Notes: generated from the sequence alone by a model not told the origin. Shown: positions 17,299-26,877, counted from the stretch's first letter. The stretch: 64,000 nucleotides of DNA from Celerinatantimonas sp046054165 (GCF_046054165.1 NZ_JBFNXK010000008.1:1-64000); one strand, 5' to 3'. Translations and numbers: made by a program.

Positions 17299-17829
17299 TT
17301 AAATAGTAACCGAGAGTCCTGGCTGAGCCGGCAACTGATAGGAAGACTGGTAGCGATGGGCAATCACCTGATTACGAAAGCGCATGGCTTTAACTTCTTC
17401 GGGGGAACTGGGCGCTCCCGGTGGAGCTCGATGATAATAATCGCGATCGCGCAGCTGGCTGGATTTAGCGCGGGCTAAAAGCGCATCTAAACTCACATTA
17501 CTCAATGGCAATCGACGATTGTCGTTCGGATCCCCTTGCTGTTCCTGCTGTTCTTTTCCTGAAAATGAATGCTCTTCCTGCTGCTGAGTTTTTTCTTCAA
17601 TACGAGGATGTTGTTTCTGCGTTGAATGTGAAGCGGTAGGAGTAGCCAGCTTATGGGAAGCGGTGCGAGCCTGATCGCCATGTCCCCCAACCTGAGCGCC
17701 ACTGGGATTAGCAGCCATTTCTTTCGGGGGAATAATCTGCGGACGTTGAATATTATCACGACGAGCGTCTTCCGTCGGCGGATTCACCGCCAACGGGACA
17801 ATATTGGGAAGTGTTACATTGATATTCAT
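17299..17829 (-). CDS. Uncharacterised low-complexity protein
   Basis: A 176-residue protein with no signal peptide or membrane segment. The N terminus (VPLAVNPPTEDARRDN) and the C terminus look ordered and could be conserved. The middle (about 45-105) is rich in Gln, Glu, Ser and His and is probably disordered. I do not recognise a family with certainty. It begins 3 bases after the stop of the 80-residue protein gene at 17833-18075, so the two are co-transcribed and possibly translationally coupled. Confidence 0.65.
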   Translation of the reverse strand: MNINVTLPNIVPLAVNPPTEDARRDNIQRPQIIPPKEMAANPSGAQVGGHGDQARTASHKLATPTASHSTQKQHPRIEEKTQQQEEHSFSGKEQQEQQGDPNDNRRLPLSNVSLDALLARAKSSQLRDRDYYHRAPPGAPSSPEEVKAMRFRNQVIAHRYQSSYQLPAQPGLSVTI

Positions 17830-17832
17830 AAT

Positions 17833-18075
17833 CTAGGCTTGAATATCGAGTAAACTACCTACCATCTGGTTATGAGTCTGGATCACCTTCGCTCCGGAAC
17901 GAGCATAAAGTTCGCCCTGCTTCAACCCCAGCATCGCATCAGTCACTCGTTGATCACCAGGCTGAGATGGTTTTTTACTAGCCACATCGGCAAGCTGCTG
18001 ACTACTTTGAGTCACCTGTTCATCAGCATGGCGAACCATTTGCACCCCAGAGATATCAGCTCGTTGAATCTCCAT
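17833..18075 (-). CDS. Small helical protein of unknown function
   Basis: An 80-residue soluble protein. The start is the ATG at 18075, preceded by GGAGG at good spacing; an ATG four codons upstream would bury that site. Heptad-like helices at both ends (IQRADISGVQMVRHADEQV and GAKVIQTHNQMVGSLLDI) loosely recall the terminal helices of flagellar rod or axial proteins, but the similarity is weak. It is the first gene of a two-gene unit with the 176-residue protein and lies downstream of bioH on the same strand. Confidence 0.65.
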   Translation of the reverse strand: MEIQRADISGVQMVRHADEQVTQSSQQLADVASKKPSQPGDQRVTDAMLGLKQGELYARSGAKVIQTHNQMVGSLLDIQA

Positions 18076-18133
18076 CGCAACCTCCATGCTTTCAGTTCAT
18101 CAACTCTATTATAGCCAAGTGACCAGTTTTTAA

Positions 18134-18889
18134 TCAACTGAAAAGAAAATTTTCTATACTTTCGACAAATTCTCGTGGATGGGAAATAAACGGCGCATGG
18201 GATGCTTTTGCAATCAGTTGTTGTTGAATATTTCGGTATTGCAAATGCGCTGGCATCGCCTGTTTGGGAACCAACGAATCCAGAGCACCGAAAATCTGCA
18301 ACCAAGGGACCTGAAGGCTTGATAGTCCGGATCTTAAATCAATAGTTTTTAACCACTCAATCCCTTGATTTAAATGTGTCAAAGCCGGTTCTGGCCTTTG
18401 TTGTAATTGATGACGGATCTGCTGGATATCTGCTTTTGCCCGGGGACTACCTAACGTCTGAATCGCTAAAAAACGATCGAGGGTTTTGCGATAATCCTGA
18501 GTTAATCCCTGCGCAAAAAAAGCTAAGACATCGGGTTTAATTCCCGGCCATTGCTTTCTTTCTACAAACGTAGCAGTACTGGCTACCGTAATTAATTTTG
18601 AAACTTGTGAAGGACAGCGCAAAGCTATCTGTAATGCCAATAACCCCCCCATACTCCATCCAAGCCATATCCCTTCAGGGAGTATTCGACTCAACTGCTC
18701 ACAGGTCTCATCAAAGGTGATAAGTTCTGCTGGCTGACTCAACCCATACCCGGGCAAATCCACTAAATACAGTGAAAAACGTTCAGCCAAGCGATTGGCA
18801 ACACTCTCCCAAATGGCACTGTTCATTCCCCAGCCATGGAGTAAAATCAGATTAGGTCCGGATCCCCGCTGTTCAACATGCAGTGTCAT
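18134..18889 (-). CDS. bioH: Pimeloyl-ACP methyl ester esterase
   Basis: Removes the methyl group from pimeloyl-ACP methyl ester, completing pimelate-moiety synthesis for biotin. It is an alpha/beta hydrolase: LLHGWG (oxyanion loop), nucleophile S79 in GWSMGG, an acidic residue in FGALDSLVP and the histidine in ASHAPF. The ATG at 18889 (251 residues) has an AAGAGA site upstream and aligns with the E. coli start. An in-frame ATG eight codons earlier is less likely. It is divergent from gntX, as in E. coli, with only 30 bases between the start codons. Confidence 0.92.
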   Translation of the reverse strand: MTLHVEQRGSGPNLILLHGWGMNSAIWESVANRLAERFSLYLVDLPGYGLSQPAELITFDETCEQLSRILPEGIWLGWSMGGLLALQIALRCPSQVSKLITVASTATFVERKQWPGIKPDVLAFFAQGLTQDYRKTLDRFLAIQTLGSPRAKADIQQIRHQLQQRPEPALTHLNQGIEWLKTIDLRSGLSSLQVPWLQIFGALDSLVPKQAMPAHLQYRNIQQQLIAKASHAPFISHPREFVESIENFLFS

Positions 18890-18919
18890 ATTTACATCTC
18901 TTGGTTCATTCATAGGTCT

Positions 18920-19651
18920 ATGGTCGCGATTCTTGAATATACAAAACAGTCTTGGCTAAACTGGTTTTATCACCTTCAACGTTGCTTAGGATGCCAGCAA
19001 TCACTAGATCAACACAGCCACTGGTGCTCTGAATGTCTGACCCAATTAACCCCCATCTATACCCATCGTTGTTTACAATGTGCGCTGCCAATTGCATCCG
19101 GAGATCGATGTGGTCACTGCTTGCATGAAGCACCTTACTTTGACGAGACATTTACTTTTGATGATTACCGCTGGCCTCTGGCACAGTTTGTCCAACAATT
19201 CAAACATCGCCGGCAAACTCAGTTAGCCCAAGGGCTTGCTGAATTATTTTACAGCTATCACCCAGATCTTGATAGCGCATGCCTGTGTCCCGTCCCCATG
19301 CATTGGCGAAAACGCTGGCAACGTGGGTTTAACCAGAGCGAACTACTTGCCAGAGCACTGGCTAAGCAGTTCCGACTCCCTTATCGCTCACTTTTTTCTA
19401 AACCCAAGTCCAGTGCCGATCTCATTGGTTTATCCCGAAAACAACGCCAACACATTGTCAAAAACAGCTATCAACTGCTCCCCAATCAATCATTACCTGA
19501 TCAGGTAACTTTAGTCGATGATGTGATGACCACGGGCGCGACGTTAAACGAGCTAGCCCGGCAACTCAAACAAGCAGGCGTTGCTAAAGTGGATTGTTGG
19601 GTGCTAGCACGAACCCCGGTCCATCATCATCCCAGTGAAAATTCTCTATAG
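18920..19651 (+). CDS. gntX: ComF/GntX-family phosphoribosyltransferase-like protein
   Basis: A 243-residue ComF-family protein. Its N-terminal zinc-finger-like region has several CxxC pairs (CLGCQQ, CSEC, CLQC, CGHC). The C-terminal phosphoribosyltransferase fold carries the PRPP loop VTLVDDVMTTGATL. The family is tied to DNA uptake in competent species and to carbon use in E. coli, but the reaction is not known. The ATG at 18920 is chosen; the longer frame starts inside bioH. The bioH/gntX/nfuA order matches E. coli. Confidence 0.88.
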   Translation: MVAILEYTKQSWLNWFYHLQRCLGCQQSLDQHSHWCSECLTQLTPIYTHRCLQCALPIASGDRCGHCLHEAPYFDETFTFDDYRWPLAQFVQQFKHRRQTQLAQGLAELFYSYHPDLDSACLCPVPMHWRKRWQRGFNQSELLARALAKQFRLPYRSLFSKPKSSADLIGLSRKQRQHIVKNSYQLLPNQSLPDQVTLVDDVMTTGATLNELARQLKQAGVAKVDCWVLARTPVHHHPSENSL

Positions 19652-19850
19652 CACCACCCCAACTCATTGATATCCATCTAACTCGTTCAATAGTCTCATA
19701 TTATAAGCGCATAACCGTGTTGCTCCTGATAAAATTATATTTTGATAACGACAAAAATAATCACGAAAGATCAACAGCCCCTAGCTTTTGAACGATTATT
19801 CAATTTATAATAAAACCTACTAAATTAGTCAGGTATGTAAGGACGACTTT

Positions 19851-20429
19851 ATGATATCCATTTCTACCGCCGCGCAGCAGCATTTTGTTAAGTTATTAAG
19901 CGCGCAACCTGAAGGTACAAATATTCGCGTATTCGTTATTAACCCTGGTACGCCTCATGCGGAATGTGGTGTCTCTTACTGCCCGCCAGACAGTATCGAA
20001 GAGGAAGATCTTCAGTTCCCTTTTGAAGGGTTTAAAGCACTCGTTGACGCAGCCAGTGCACCATTTTTAGAAGACGCCGAAATTGATTTCGTAACAGATA
20101 AAATTGGTTCTCAACTGACACTCAAAGCACCGAATGCCAAAATGCGTAAAGTAGCCGATGATGCGCCTTTGATTGATCGTGTCGAGTATCTCATTGAAAG
20201 TGAAGTAAATCCCAATTTAGCCGCTCATGGTGGCCGGGTCACGGTCTTAGAATTAACCGATGACGGCATTGCCATCGTGCAATTTGGCGGTGGATGTAAT
20301 GGCTGTAGTATGGTTGATGTGACCCTCAAAGAGGGAATAGAAAAACAGCTGCTCGAAGCATTTCCGGATGAACTCAAAGGTGTTCGGGACATTACCGAGC
20401 ATCAATCAGGTGAACATTCCTATTATTAG
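19851..20429 (+). CDS. nfuA: Fe-S cluster carrier protein NfuA
   Basis: Carries and delivers [4Fe-4S] clusters to target enzymes, especially under oxidative stress or iron limitation. The 192-residue protein has an N-terminal degenerate A-type domain (1-95) and a C-terminal Nfu domain with the cluster-binding cysteines C149 and C152 in GGGCNGCSM. Length and two-domain order match the enteric protein. Confidence 0.96.
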   Translation: MISISTAAQQHFVKLLSAQPEGTNIRVFVINPGTPHAECGVSYCPPDSIEEEDLQFPFEGFKALVDAASAPFLEDAEIDFVTDKIGSQLTLKAPNAKMRKVADDAPLIDRVEYLIESEVNPNLAAHGGRVTVLELTDDGIAIVQFGGGCNGCSMVDVTLKEGIEKQLLEAFPDELKGVRDITEHQSGEHSYY

Positions 20430-20522
20430 CCCCAGCGTTATCGTTATCTAAAGAGACTCACGAAATAAGCCATTGCAAATACTACACTGGCCGAGTCCAG
20501 ATAAACTAAGGACGTGACATCA

Positions 20523-20564
20523 ATGATAAACCTGCCTAAAACTAATTTTCAGCAGGTTTATCAT
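20523..20564. terminator. Palindromic hairpin between convergent nfuA and gpsA
   Basis: A perfect 13-bp inverted repeat, ATGATAAACCTGC/GCAGGTTTATCAT (20523-20535/20552-20564), with a 16-base loop sits between the stop codons. It most likely ends transcription from both sides, though U tracts are weak. Confidence 0.6.
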
Positions 20565-20569
20565 CGTAA

Positions 20570-21574
20570 TTATTCATCTTTTTGCGAACGGGCTAACAAA
20601 TCAGTGGCCGCGGCCGATGCCGATTTATGCTGATAAAGCACCTGATAGACTTGCTCAATAATTGGCATTTCAATGCTGAATTGCTGAGCCAACTGGTAGA
20701 CTTCTTGAGTATTTCGATACCCTTCGACAACCTGACCGATAGCCTCTTGAGCCTCTGTAATAGACTGCCCTTGTCCCAAAGCTAAACCAAAGCGACGATT
20801 TCGAGACTGATTATCGGTACACGTTAACACTAAATCGCCGAGTCCAGCCATCCCCATAAACGTTTCAGGAAGTGCTCCAAGAGCCAACCCCAAGCGCATC
20901 ATCTCCCGCAATCCGCGGGTGATCAGCGCGGTTCGGGCATTGGCACCGAAGCCTAAACCATCCGCAATCCCGGCACCTATGGCAATCACATTTTTAACGG
21001 CGCCCCCCAGCTGAACACCAATCATATCGCGATTGGTATACACTCGAAAACTCCGCTCACAGTGCAACAATGAGGCTAAATCACTGACAAACGTTTCATC
21101 AGCCGATGAAACCGAGATCGCTGTCGGCAACCCTTTAGCCAGCTCTCCAGCAAACGTTGGTCCGGAGATAACGGCCAGCGTTCGACTCGGACCTAAAACT
21201 TCAGCCGCCACATCTGAAAGCAAATGCCCAGTTTTAGGTTCAAGGCCTTTCGTCGCCCACACAATCCGAGCCGTCTCAGACAAATGAGGTTTGATGTGTC
21301 TGAGGACATCCGCAAAGGCATAGCTAGGCACAACAATCAAAACATCGTCAGCTTGTTGCAAAGTTGCAGCTAAATCATCGCTAATCAGCAGTGATTCCGG
21401 AAACGGGATCCCCGGTAAAAAAGCGCTATTACAACGATCACGGGACAAATGCGCCATGTGCTCAGGCTCATGCCCCCACAATAAGGTAGGGTGCCCATTA
21501 CGAGCCACAGCAATAGCAAGTGCCGTCCCATAAGAGCCGGCACCGAGCACACATAAAGGAATGCGATTAGGCAT
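20570..21574 (-). CDS. gpsA: Glycerol-3-phosphate dehydrogenase [NAD(P)+]
   Basis: Reduces dihydroxyacetone phosphate to sn-glycerol-3-phosphate for phospholipid synthesis. The 334-residue cytoplasmic enzyme has the NAD(P) loop GAGSYGTALA (about 11-20), the WATKGLE segment, and the catalytic lysine region GGAVKNVIAIG. Its ATG overlaps the secB stop (TAATG), so the two genes are translationally coupled. Confidence 0.97.
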   Translation of the reverse strand: MPNRIPLCVLGAGSYGTALAIAVARNGHPTLLWGHEPEHMAHLSRDRCNSAFLPGIPFPESLLISDDLAATLQQADDVLIVVPSYAFADVLRHIKPHLSETARIVWATKGLEPKTGHLLSDVAAEVLGPSRTLAVISGPTFAGELAKGLPTAISVSSADETFVSDLASLLHCERSFRVYTNRDMIGVQLGGAVKNVIAIGAGIADGLGFGANARTALITRGLREMMRLGLALGALPETFMGMAGLGDLVLTCTDNQSRNRRFGLALGQGQSITEAQEAIGQVVEGYRNTQEVYQLAQQFSIEMPIIEQVYQVLYQHKSASAAATDLLARSQKDE

Positions 21575-22047
21575 TAGTGTTGAATATTCTGTTCACCCTC
21601 TGCCGCAGCCGCTTGTTCGAGATAATTTGCAAACATAGCGTCAAAATTCACAGGGGCTAAATTTAACTGAGGGAATGAACCACGGTTGACCAAGCTGGCC
21701 ACAACTTCACGGGCATAGGGGAACAAAATATTAGGTGTATAAGCATTGACCGCATGGGCTAACTGAGCCGGTTCCATATTAGCCAGCGTAAAGATCCCTG
21801 CTTGTTTTACTTCACATAAAAAAGCAGTTTTATCGTCATGAGTGGCTGTTACAGTCAAAGTCAGTACAACTTCATACACATTTTCACCCAGCTCTTCGAC
21901 ATTGTTATCCAAATCGACTTTTACTTCTGGCGCCCATTCCTGCTGAAAAACAGCGGGTGAATTGGGAGTTTCAAAAGAAATATCTTTGGTATAAATACGC
22001 TGAATAGCGAATTCAACTTCCTTATTTTCATTTGCGGCGTCAGCCAT
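21574..22047 (-). CDS. secB: Protein-export chaperone SecB
   Basis: A tetrameric cytoplasmic chaperone that keeps preproteins unfolded and hands them to SecA. The 157-residue protein has the family core (FAIQRIYTKDISFETPNSP...) and the C-terminal INFDAMF-like segment. ATG at 22047; a TTG two codons upstream is less likely. It lies in the order yibN-secB-gpsA, as in E. coli but without grxC between. Confidence 0.97.
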   Translation of the reverse strand: MADAANENKEVEFAIQRIYTKDISFETPNSPAVFQQEWAPEVKVDLDNNVEELGENVYEVVLTLTVTATHDDKTAFLCEVKQAGIFTLANMEPAQLAHAVNAYTPNILFPYAREVVASLVNRGSFPQLNLAPVNFDAMFANYLEQAAAAEGEQNIQH

Positions 22048-22109
22048 AATCAAAAACCCTATTATTAATGGTGTAACGACTTACCCGGTCCAAAACCAGG
22101 CATACAACA

Positions 22110-22128
22110 GGAACCTGAATCTGGTTCC
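22110..22128 (-). terminator. Putative hairpin downstream of the rhodanese gene
   Basis: GGAACC/GGTTCC with a 7-base loop lies 17 bases past the rhodanese stop and before secB. The U tract is poor, so it may only attenuate transcription into secB-gpsA. Confidence 0.4.
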
Positions 22129-22144
22129 CTTATCTTTTATGTTG

Positions 22145-22579
22145 TTATTTTTTTACTAAAGGTAGATTAGCACTGTTCCAAGCGTTAATACCACCTTGCA
22201 TAAAATAAACTTCTTTAAAGCCAGCCTTAGAGAATACTCTGGCAACTACAGAAGCTTTGTTACCTAGCTCACAGGCTACGACAATCGGCTGTTCCCGATA
22301 TTTCTCATAGGCTTTTAAATCATCGACCGTCACTTTGGACTGAGTCAAATTGACCGAGCCGGCAATATGCCCTTTACGGTATTGATCCCCCGAGCGAACA
22401 TCTACAATCACCGCATCTCGTTTATTGATCAGCTGAGTCACTTGCTGATAAGCAATTCCTTTGACTCCAGACAACAACGGCACAATGAAGCTATAAATCA
22501 CAGCGGCGAGTAACACGACCCATAACGCACAAAGTAACAGATGGGTCTGAATAAACTCTATAATTTGCGGCATTCCCAA
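22145..22579 (-). CDS. yibN: Membrane-anchored rhodanese-domain protein (YibN)
   Basis: A 144-residue protein with one N-terminal membrane helix (about 13-33) and a cytoplasmic rhodanese domain (VDVRSGDQYRKGHIAGSVNL). The active-site cysteine lies in VVACELGNKAS. Sulfurtransferase activity is plausible but the substrate is unknown. Start choice: TTG at 22579 has GGGG eight bases upstream; the ATG at 22573 is the alternative. It is the first gene of the yibN-secB-gpsA cluster and is divergent from gpmI. Confidence 0.88.
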   Translation of the reverse strand: MGMPQIIEFIQTHLLLCALWVVLLAAVIYSFIVPLLSGVKGIAYQQVTQLINKRDAVIVDVRSGDQYRKGHIAGSVNLTQSKVTVDDLKAYEKYREQPIVVACELGNKASVVARVFSKAGFKEVYFMQGGINAWNSANLPLVKK

Positions 22580-22804
22580 CAGTAATTCCCCAGATAAACT
22601 TAAAACATAGGCCGCTGAGTATACACCGAGCGACTTCTAAGATCAGCTGGGTCGATTACAATCTGCCCCAAATTTCACACTCTGTAACAAAGAATTATCT
22701 TTAATATTGATCTGTTTTAAGAATAGACAGGTGACGTCGGCTCAAAATGTAGTAAAATTTCAGCAGATTTGATCAGAATTATATTTAACTAACAGGTAAT
22801 CTTT

Positions 22805-24334
22805 ATGTCTGCAAATAAAAAACCTTTAGCGCTTATCATTATGGATGGTTGGGGCTATCGTGCTGATAGTGCCAACAATGCCGTGGCTCAAGCAAATACT
22901 CCCGTTCTGGACCGTCTAGCGGCCACCAAAGCCAGCACTATCATTTCTGGTTCAGGTCTCGATGTCGGTCTTCCAGATGGACAGATGGGTAACTCTGAAG
23001 TTGGCCATACCAATATTGGTGCAGGCCGCATCGTCTATCAAGATCTGACTCGCATCGATAAAGATATTGCTGAAGGGACTTTCTTCAAACATCCAGTCCT
23101 CACTTCAGCCGTTGAAAAAGCCGCAGCGGCAGGAAAAGCCGTCCATATTTTAGGCCTGCTGTCTCCCGGTGGTGTACACAGCCATGAAAACCACATGATG
23201 GCAATGGTTGAACTCGCCGCTAAACAAGGTGCTGAAACCATCTATGTACATGGCTTTTTAGATGGACGTGATACTCCACCTCGAAGTGCCCAGGGGTCTA
23301 TCGATAAATTTGAAGCTAAATTTAAAGAAGTCGGCAAAGGCCGTTTTGCTAGCTTAGTCGGCCGTTATTATGCAATGGACCGAGATAATCGTTGGGACCG
23401 GGTTCAATCAGCTTATGATTTATTGACCCAAGGTAAAGCTGAATTTAGCGCTGCCTCAGCAACCGAAGGCTTAGCCGCCGCTTATGCACGTGATGAAAAC
23501 GATGAATTTGTGAAAGCGACTCGCATTGGCGATACAGCAGCCATCGCCGATGGCGATGCGGTTATTTTCATGAACTTCCGTGCTGACCGAGCTCGTGAAA
23601 TTACTCGCGCTTTCGTAGATACTGACTTCACAGGATTCGCTCGTGATGTTCGTCCTGCCTGTGAATTTGTAATGCTGACTCAATATGCGGCCGACATCCA
23701 TACCACATGTGCCTATCCCCCTGAAGATTTAGTCAACACGCTGGGTGAATGGTTAGAGAAAAAAGGCAAAACGCAGCTGCGTATTTCTGAAACAGAAAAA
23801 TATGCACATGTCACTTTCTTCTTTAACGGCGGTAAAGAAGATCCATTCCAAGGTGAAGATCGTGAAATCGTCCCTTCACCACAAGTTGCGACCTATGACC
23901 TGCAACCTGAAATGAGCTCTAAAGAGCTGACCGATAAGATGGTGGCCGCGATTAAGAGTGGCAAATACGATGTCATCATCTGTAACTATCCAAATGGTGA
24001 CATGGTTGGTCATACTGGAGTCATGGAAGCGGCCGTTAAAGCCTGTGAAGCCGTCGATCAGAGCATTGGTCGGGTCGTTGAAGCATTGGAAGAAGTCGGT
24101 GGCGAATGTTTAATTACAGCCGACCACGGTAACGCAGAACAAATGGTTGACCCAAAAACCGGGGGTATCCATACTGCTCATACCAACTTGCCCGTTCCAT
24201 TTATTTATGTTGGCCGTGAAGCCACTATGAAAGAAAATGGACGCCTTAGTGATATCGCCCCCACCATGTTGACGCTGATGGGAGAAGAAATTCCAGCGGA
24301 AATGACTGGTCACTCGCTAGTGGTTCTGAAATAA
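22805..24334 (+). CDS. gpmI: 2,3-bisphosphoglycerate-independent phosphoglycerate mutase
   Basis: Interconverts 3- and 2-phosphoglycerate in glycolysis, with manganese. The 509-residue enzyme has the alkaline-phosphatase-type metal site: MDGWG (D14), nucleophile S64 in MGNSEVGH, DGRDTPP, and ADHGNAE near the C terminus. ATG at 22805. It precedes envC by 7 bases, the same pairing as in E. coli. Confidence 0.97.
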   Translation: MSANKKPLALIIMDGWGYRADSANNAVAQANTPVLDRLAATKASTIISGSGLDVGLPDGQMGNSEVGHTNIGAGRIVYQDLTRIDKDIAEGTFFKHPVLTSAVEKAAAAGKAVHILGLLSPGGVHSHENHMMAMVELAAKQGAETIYVHGFLDGRDTPPRSAQGSIDKFEAKFKEVGKGRFASLVGRYYAMDRDNRWDRVQSAYDLLTQGKAEFSAASATEGLAAAYARDENDEFVKATRIGDTAAIADGDAVIFMNFRADRAREITRAFVDTDFTGFARDVRPACEFVMLTQYAADIHTTCAYPPEDLVNTLGEWLEKKGKTQLRISETEKYAHVTFFFNGGKEDPFQGEDREIVPSPQVATYDLQPEMSSKELTDKMVAAIKSGKYDVIICNYPNGDMVGHTGVMEAAVKACEAVDQSIGRVVEALEEVGGECLITADHGNAEQMVDPKTGGIHTAHTNLPVPFIYVGREATMKENGRLSDIAPTMLTLMGEEIPAEMTGHSLVVLK

Positions 24335-24341
24335 TGCGCTT

Positions 24342-25478
24342 ATGATGCGTATTAAGAAACAACTATTACAGTTGATTTGTGCCAGCTTCGTCGCTGGCAC
24401 TTTTATATGGCCTTTCGTCAGCTTTTCAGTGGCTGCAGATGAAGTCAGCCAAGAGCAACTGGATAGTGTAACAAAAGAACTAGGAAAAACTCATCAGGTC
24501 ACCAAACGAGCCCAAAAGTTGTTAGCCCGATTGGAAAAGCAACTGAAATCGGATGAATTACAGATCGCCCGGCAAACTCAAAAAGTAGCCCGGACCCAAC
24601 AAGAAATCATTCAACATCAACAGCAGCTCGATCAACTCAAATCTCAAGCCCAAACACTGCAGCAACAGCAACAGCAGCAACGACAGTTATTACGACAGAA
24701 CATGATTGCCGCCTATCAAATGGGCCAGGGTAGTTATTTAAAAATGCTACTCAATCAAAATAAAACGGCTCAACTTGAACGAATGATGGGCTATTATCAG
24801 TACCTGACACAAGCCCGGCTCGAGCAAATTAAAGCACTGGAACAAACAACGCAGCAATTAACCCAAAACCAACAGCAACAGCAACAACGACTGGAATCAC
24901 TCAATCAATTGTTAGCTGACCAAAAACAGCTCCAAAATCAACTGGCGAAGCAACAGCAAAAACGTCAGCATACGGCGAAACAAACCAATCGTTTACTCGC
25001 CAATAGCCGGTTAAAAACAGAACAACTTAATCAGGCCAAGGCTTATCTGGCCAGAGAACTGGCTGAAAATGCAATTCCGGAAGTGCAACTCTCTGGCCTC
25101 ACTCATCATCAGTTAAACTGGCCGGTTACCGGTAAAATTATTCACGATTATCACTCACTCCAGCTAGGCGGTAACCGCTGGGATGGCGTTGTATTGCAGG
25201 CCAAATTGGGAACACCGGTCAAAGCGATAGCTGACGGTCAGGTGGTATTTGCCGATTGGCTTCGAGGATATGGGTTAGTGATCGCACTTAACCACGGCCA
25301 TCATTATCTGAGTCTATACGGATACAATCAATCACTGCTGCATCAGGTCGGTGACAAAGTGAGCCGGGGACAACCTATTGCCACGGTCGGAAATACAGGG
25401 GGCCAAGAACAACCAACCCTGTATTTTCAGATCCGCTATAAATCCGGTGTTGAAGACCCACACCAATTTATTCGTTAA
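24342..25478 (+). CDS. envC: Murein hydrolase activator EnvC
   Basis: A periplasmic division-site protein that activates the amidases AmiA/AmiB. The 378-residue protein has a signal peptide, a long Gln-rich coiled coil (about 35-245) and a C-terminal LytM domain (about 258-378). The zinc-binding residues of active LytM peptidases are missing (NRWDGV in place of HxxxD), as in E. coli EnvC, so it is an activator and not an enzyme. Its 3' end overlaps the convergent gene at 25468 by 11 bases. Confidence 0.94.
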   Translation: MMRIKKQLLQLICASFVAGTFIWPFVSFSVAADEVSQEQLDSVTKELGKTHQVTKRAQKLLARLEKQLKSDELQIARQTQKVARTQQEIIQHQQQLDQLKSQAQTLQQQQQQQRQLLRQNMIAAYQMGQGSYLKMLLNQNKTAQLERMMGYYQYLTQARLEQIKALEQTTQQLTQNQQQQQQRLESLNQLLADQKQLQNQLAKQQQKRQHTAKQTNRLLANSRLKTEQLNQAKAYLARELAENAIPEVQLSGLTHHQLNWPVTGKIIHDYHSLQLGGNRWDGVVLQAKLGTPVKAIADGQVVFADWLRGYGLVIALNHGHHYLSLYGYNQSLLHQVGDKVSRGQPIATVGNTGGQEQPTLYFQIRYKSGVEDPHQFIR

Positions 25479-25743
25479 TTCGAGTGATCACTTCTAATTC
25501 ATTGAGGATCCGCAACGCCTGTTCTCGAGTTTCACCACACACCCAGTCACTAAACTGGAATCGAAGGCAGACGGCAGGACGCTCCGGTTTTCCAAACAAT
25601 TTGCAAAGATTATGGTCATCTAACTGAATGCACCGAACACCTGCGGGTTTTCCGTCAGGCATTCCAGGGATCGGAGAAGTAATACTTGGGGCAATGCAGC
25701 ACGCCCCACATCCAGCCCGACATTCAGTTGACGATTGACTCAT
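25468..25743 (-). CDS. YkgJ-family cysteine-cluster protein
   Basis: A 91-residue protein with the YkgJ-type signature CRAGCGACC near the N terminus and further cysteines at CIQLD, CKLFG and CLRF. It probably binds zinc or an iron-sulfur cluster. The ATG at 25743 is supported by GGAG five bases upstream. It starts 15 bases after glpX on the same strand and is probably co-transcribed with it. Function unknown. Confidence 0.85.
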   Translation of the reverse strand: MSQSSTECRAGCGACCIAPSITSPIPGMPDGKPAGVRCIQLDDHNLCKLFGKPERPAVCLRFQFSDWVCGETREQALRILNELEVITRINE

Positions 25744-25758
25744 GCACACTCCAAACTT

Positions 25759-26745
25759 TTAAAGTTCACGACTCGCCATATGCACCGACTGGATCCGACG
25801 CTGTACTTTGGTAATCCCATCAACAACGAGGGTTTCTGTGTTTAACCGCCCCTGACCATCTCGCCAGATCCCTCGCAGTAAATCCCCTTGAGTAATACCG
25901 GTTGCAGAAAAAATAACCCGATCCGAACTCACTAACTGCGATAACGTCAAAACTTGATTGACTTCTAACCCTTGCATTTGACAGCGATGAATTTCAGTCG
26001 CTGCGATTTGCTGATTTTCAACTGAAGAACCTTTTACCTGATCCCGAGGTAACAAACGGGCTTGCATATCACCGCCCAGCGCCCTAACAACTGCCGCAGA
26101 AACCACACCTTCAGGTGCCCCACCGATACAATACATCACGTCGACATCACTCTGCTCAATACACGTTAAGATCGACGCAGCGACATCCCCATCCGGAATA
26201 GCAAACACTCGCACACCTTGTTGATAAAGCGATTCAATCAAATGATCATGACGAGGCTTGGCTAATGTCACCACCGTTAAGTTTGCCAGTGGTTTTTCCA
26301 GTACATCCGCGATCCGCTGTAAGTTATCCATCAAGGACAGATTAAGATCAATCATCCCTTTCGCCTTGGGACCCACCACTAATTTTTCCATGTACATATC
26401 AGGAGCCCGCAAGAAACAATCTTTTTCACCGGCAGCCAGAACCGTGATCGCATTGCTTTGCCCCATTGCTGTCATTCGGGTTCCTTCAATCGGATCAACC
26501 GCAATTTCAACAATGTCGCCCCCCATACCGATGCGCTCTCCGATGTAGAGCATAGGGGCCTCATCAATTTCCCCTTCACCAATCACGATTTCGCCATCGA
26601 TCGGCATGTCATTCAGCTGTTCTCTCATCGCCGCAACGGCGGCGCCATCAGCTTCATTTTTATTACCACGGCCTAACCACTGATATCCGGCCAGCGCAGC
26701 AGCTTCGGTCACTTCAGCAAACCGAAAAGCCAACTTCTCATTCAT
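25759..26745 (-). CDS. glpX: Class II fructose-1,6-bisphosphatase
   Basis: Removes phosphate from fructose-1,6-bisphosphate in gluconeogenesis. The 328-residue protein has the GlpX metal and substrate motifs GEGEIDEAPML and DPIEGT, plus GGAPEGV. The ATG at 26745 has AAGG eight bases upstream. No glpF/glpK neighbours are present, so it is a stand-alone copy. Confidence 0.95.
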   Translation of the reverse strand: MNEKLAFRFAEVTEAAALAGYQWLGRGNKNEADGAAVAAMREQLNDMPIDGEIVIGEGEIDEAPMLYIGERIGMGGDIVEIAVDPIEGTRMTAMGQSNAITVLAAGEKDCFLRAPDMYMEKLVVGPKAKGMIDLNLSLMDNLQRIADVLEKPLANLTVVTLAKPRHDHLIESLYQQGVRVFAIPDGDVAASILTCIEQSDVDVMYCIGGAPEGVVSAAVVRALGGDMQARLLPRDQVKGSSVENQQIAATEIHRCQMQGLEVNQVLTLSQLVSSDRVIFSATGITQGDLLRGIWRDGQGRLNTETLVVDGITKVQRRIQSVHMASREL

Positions 26746-26877
26746 CACATCAACCTTCGTTAACTAACCTTAAATCCTGTAATTGCCGCGATCCTAGCAT
26801 ATTTATCCAGCAAAGAAGCGATGAAATCCAAGTCAATAAAATAATAAATGTTCTGCATCAAAGGTTGTGAAGTTCAT

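Noticed and set aside
19788..19811. TTGAAC and TATAAT upstream of nfuA considered as a promoter
   Set aside because: The spacer is only 12 bp, too short for a standard sigma-70 promoter.
24660..24900. CAG/CAA-rich repeats considered as a tandem repeat element
   Set aside because: They encode the Gln-rich coiled coil of EnvC and are irregular.
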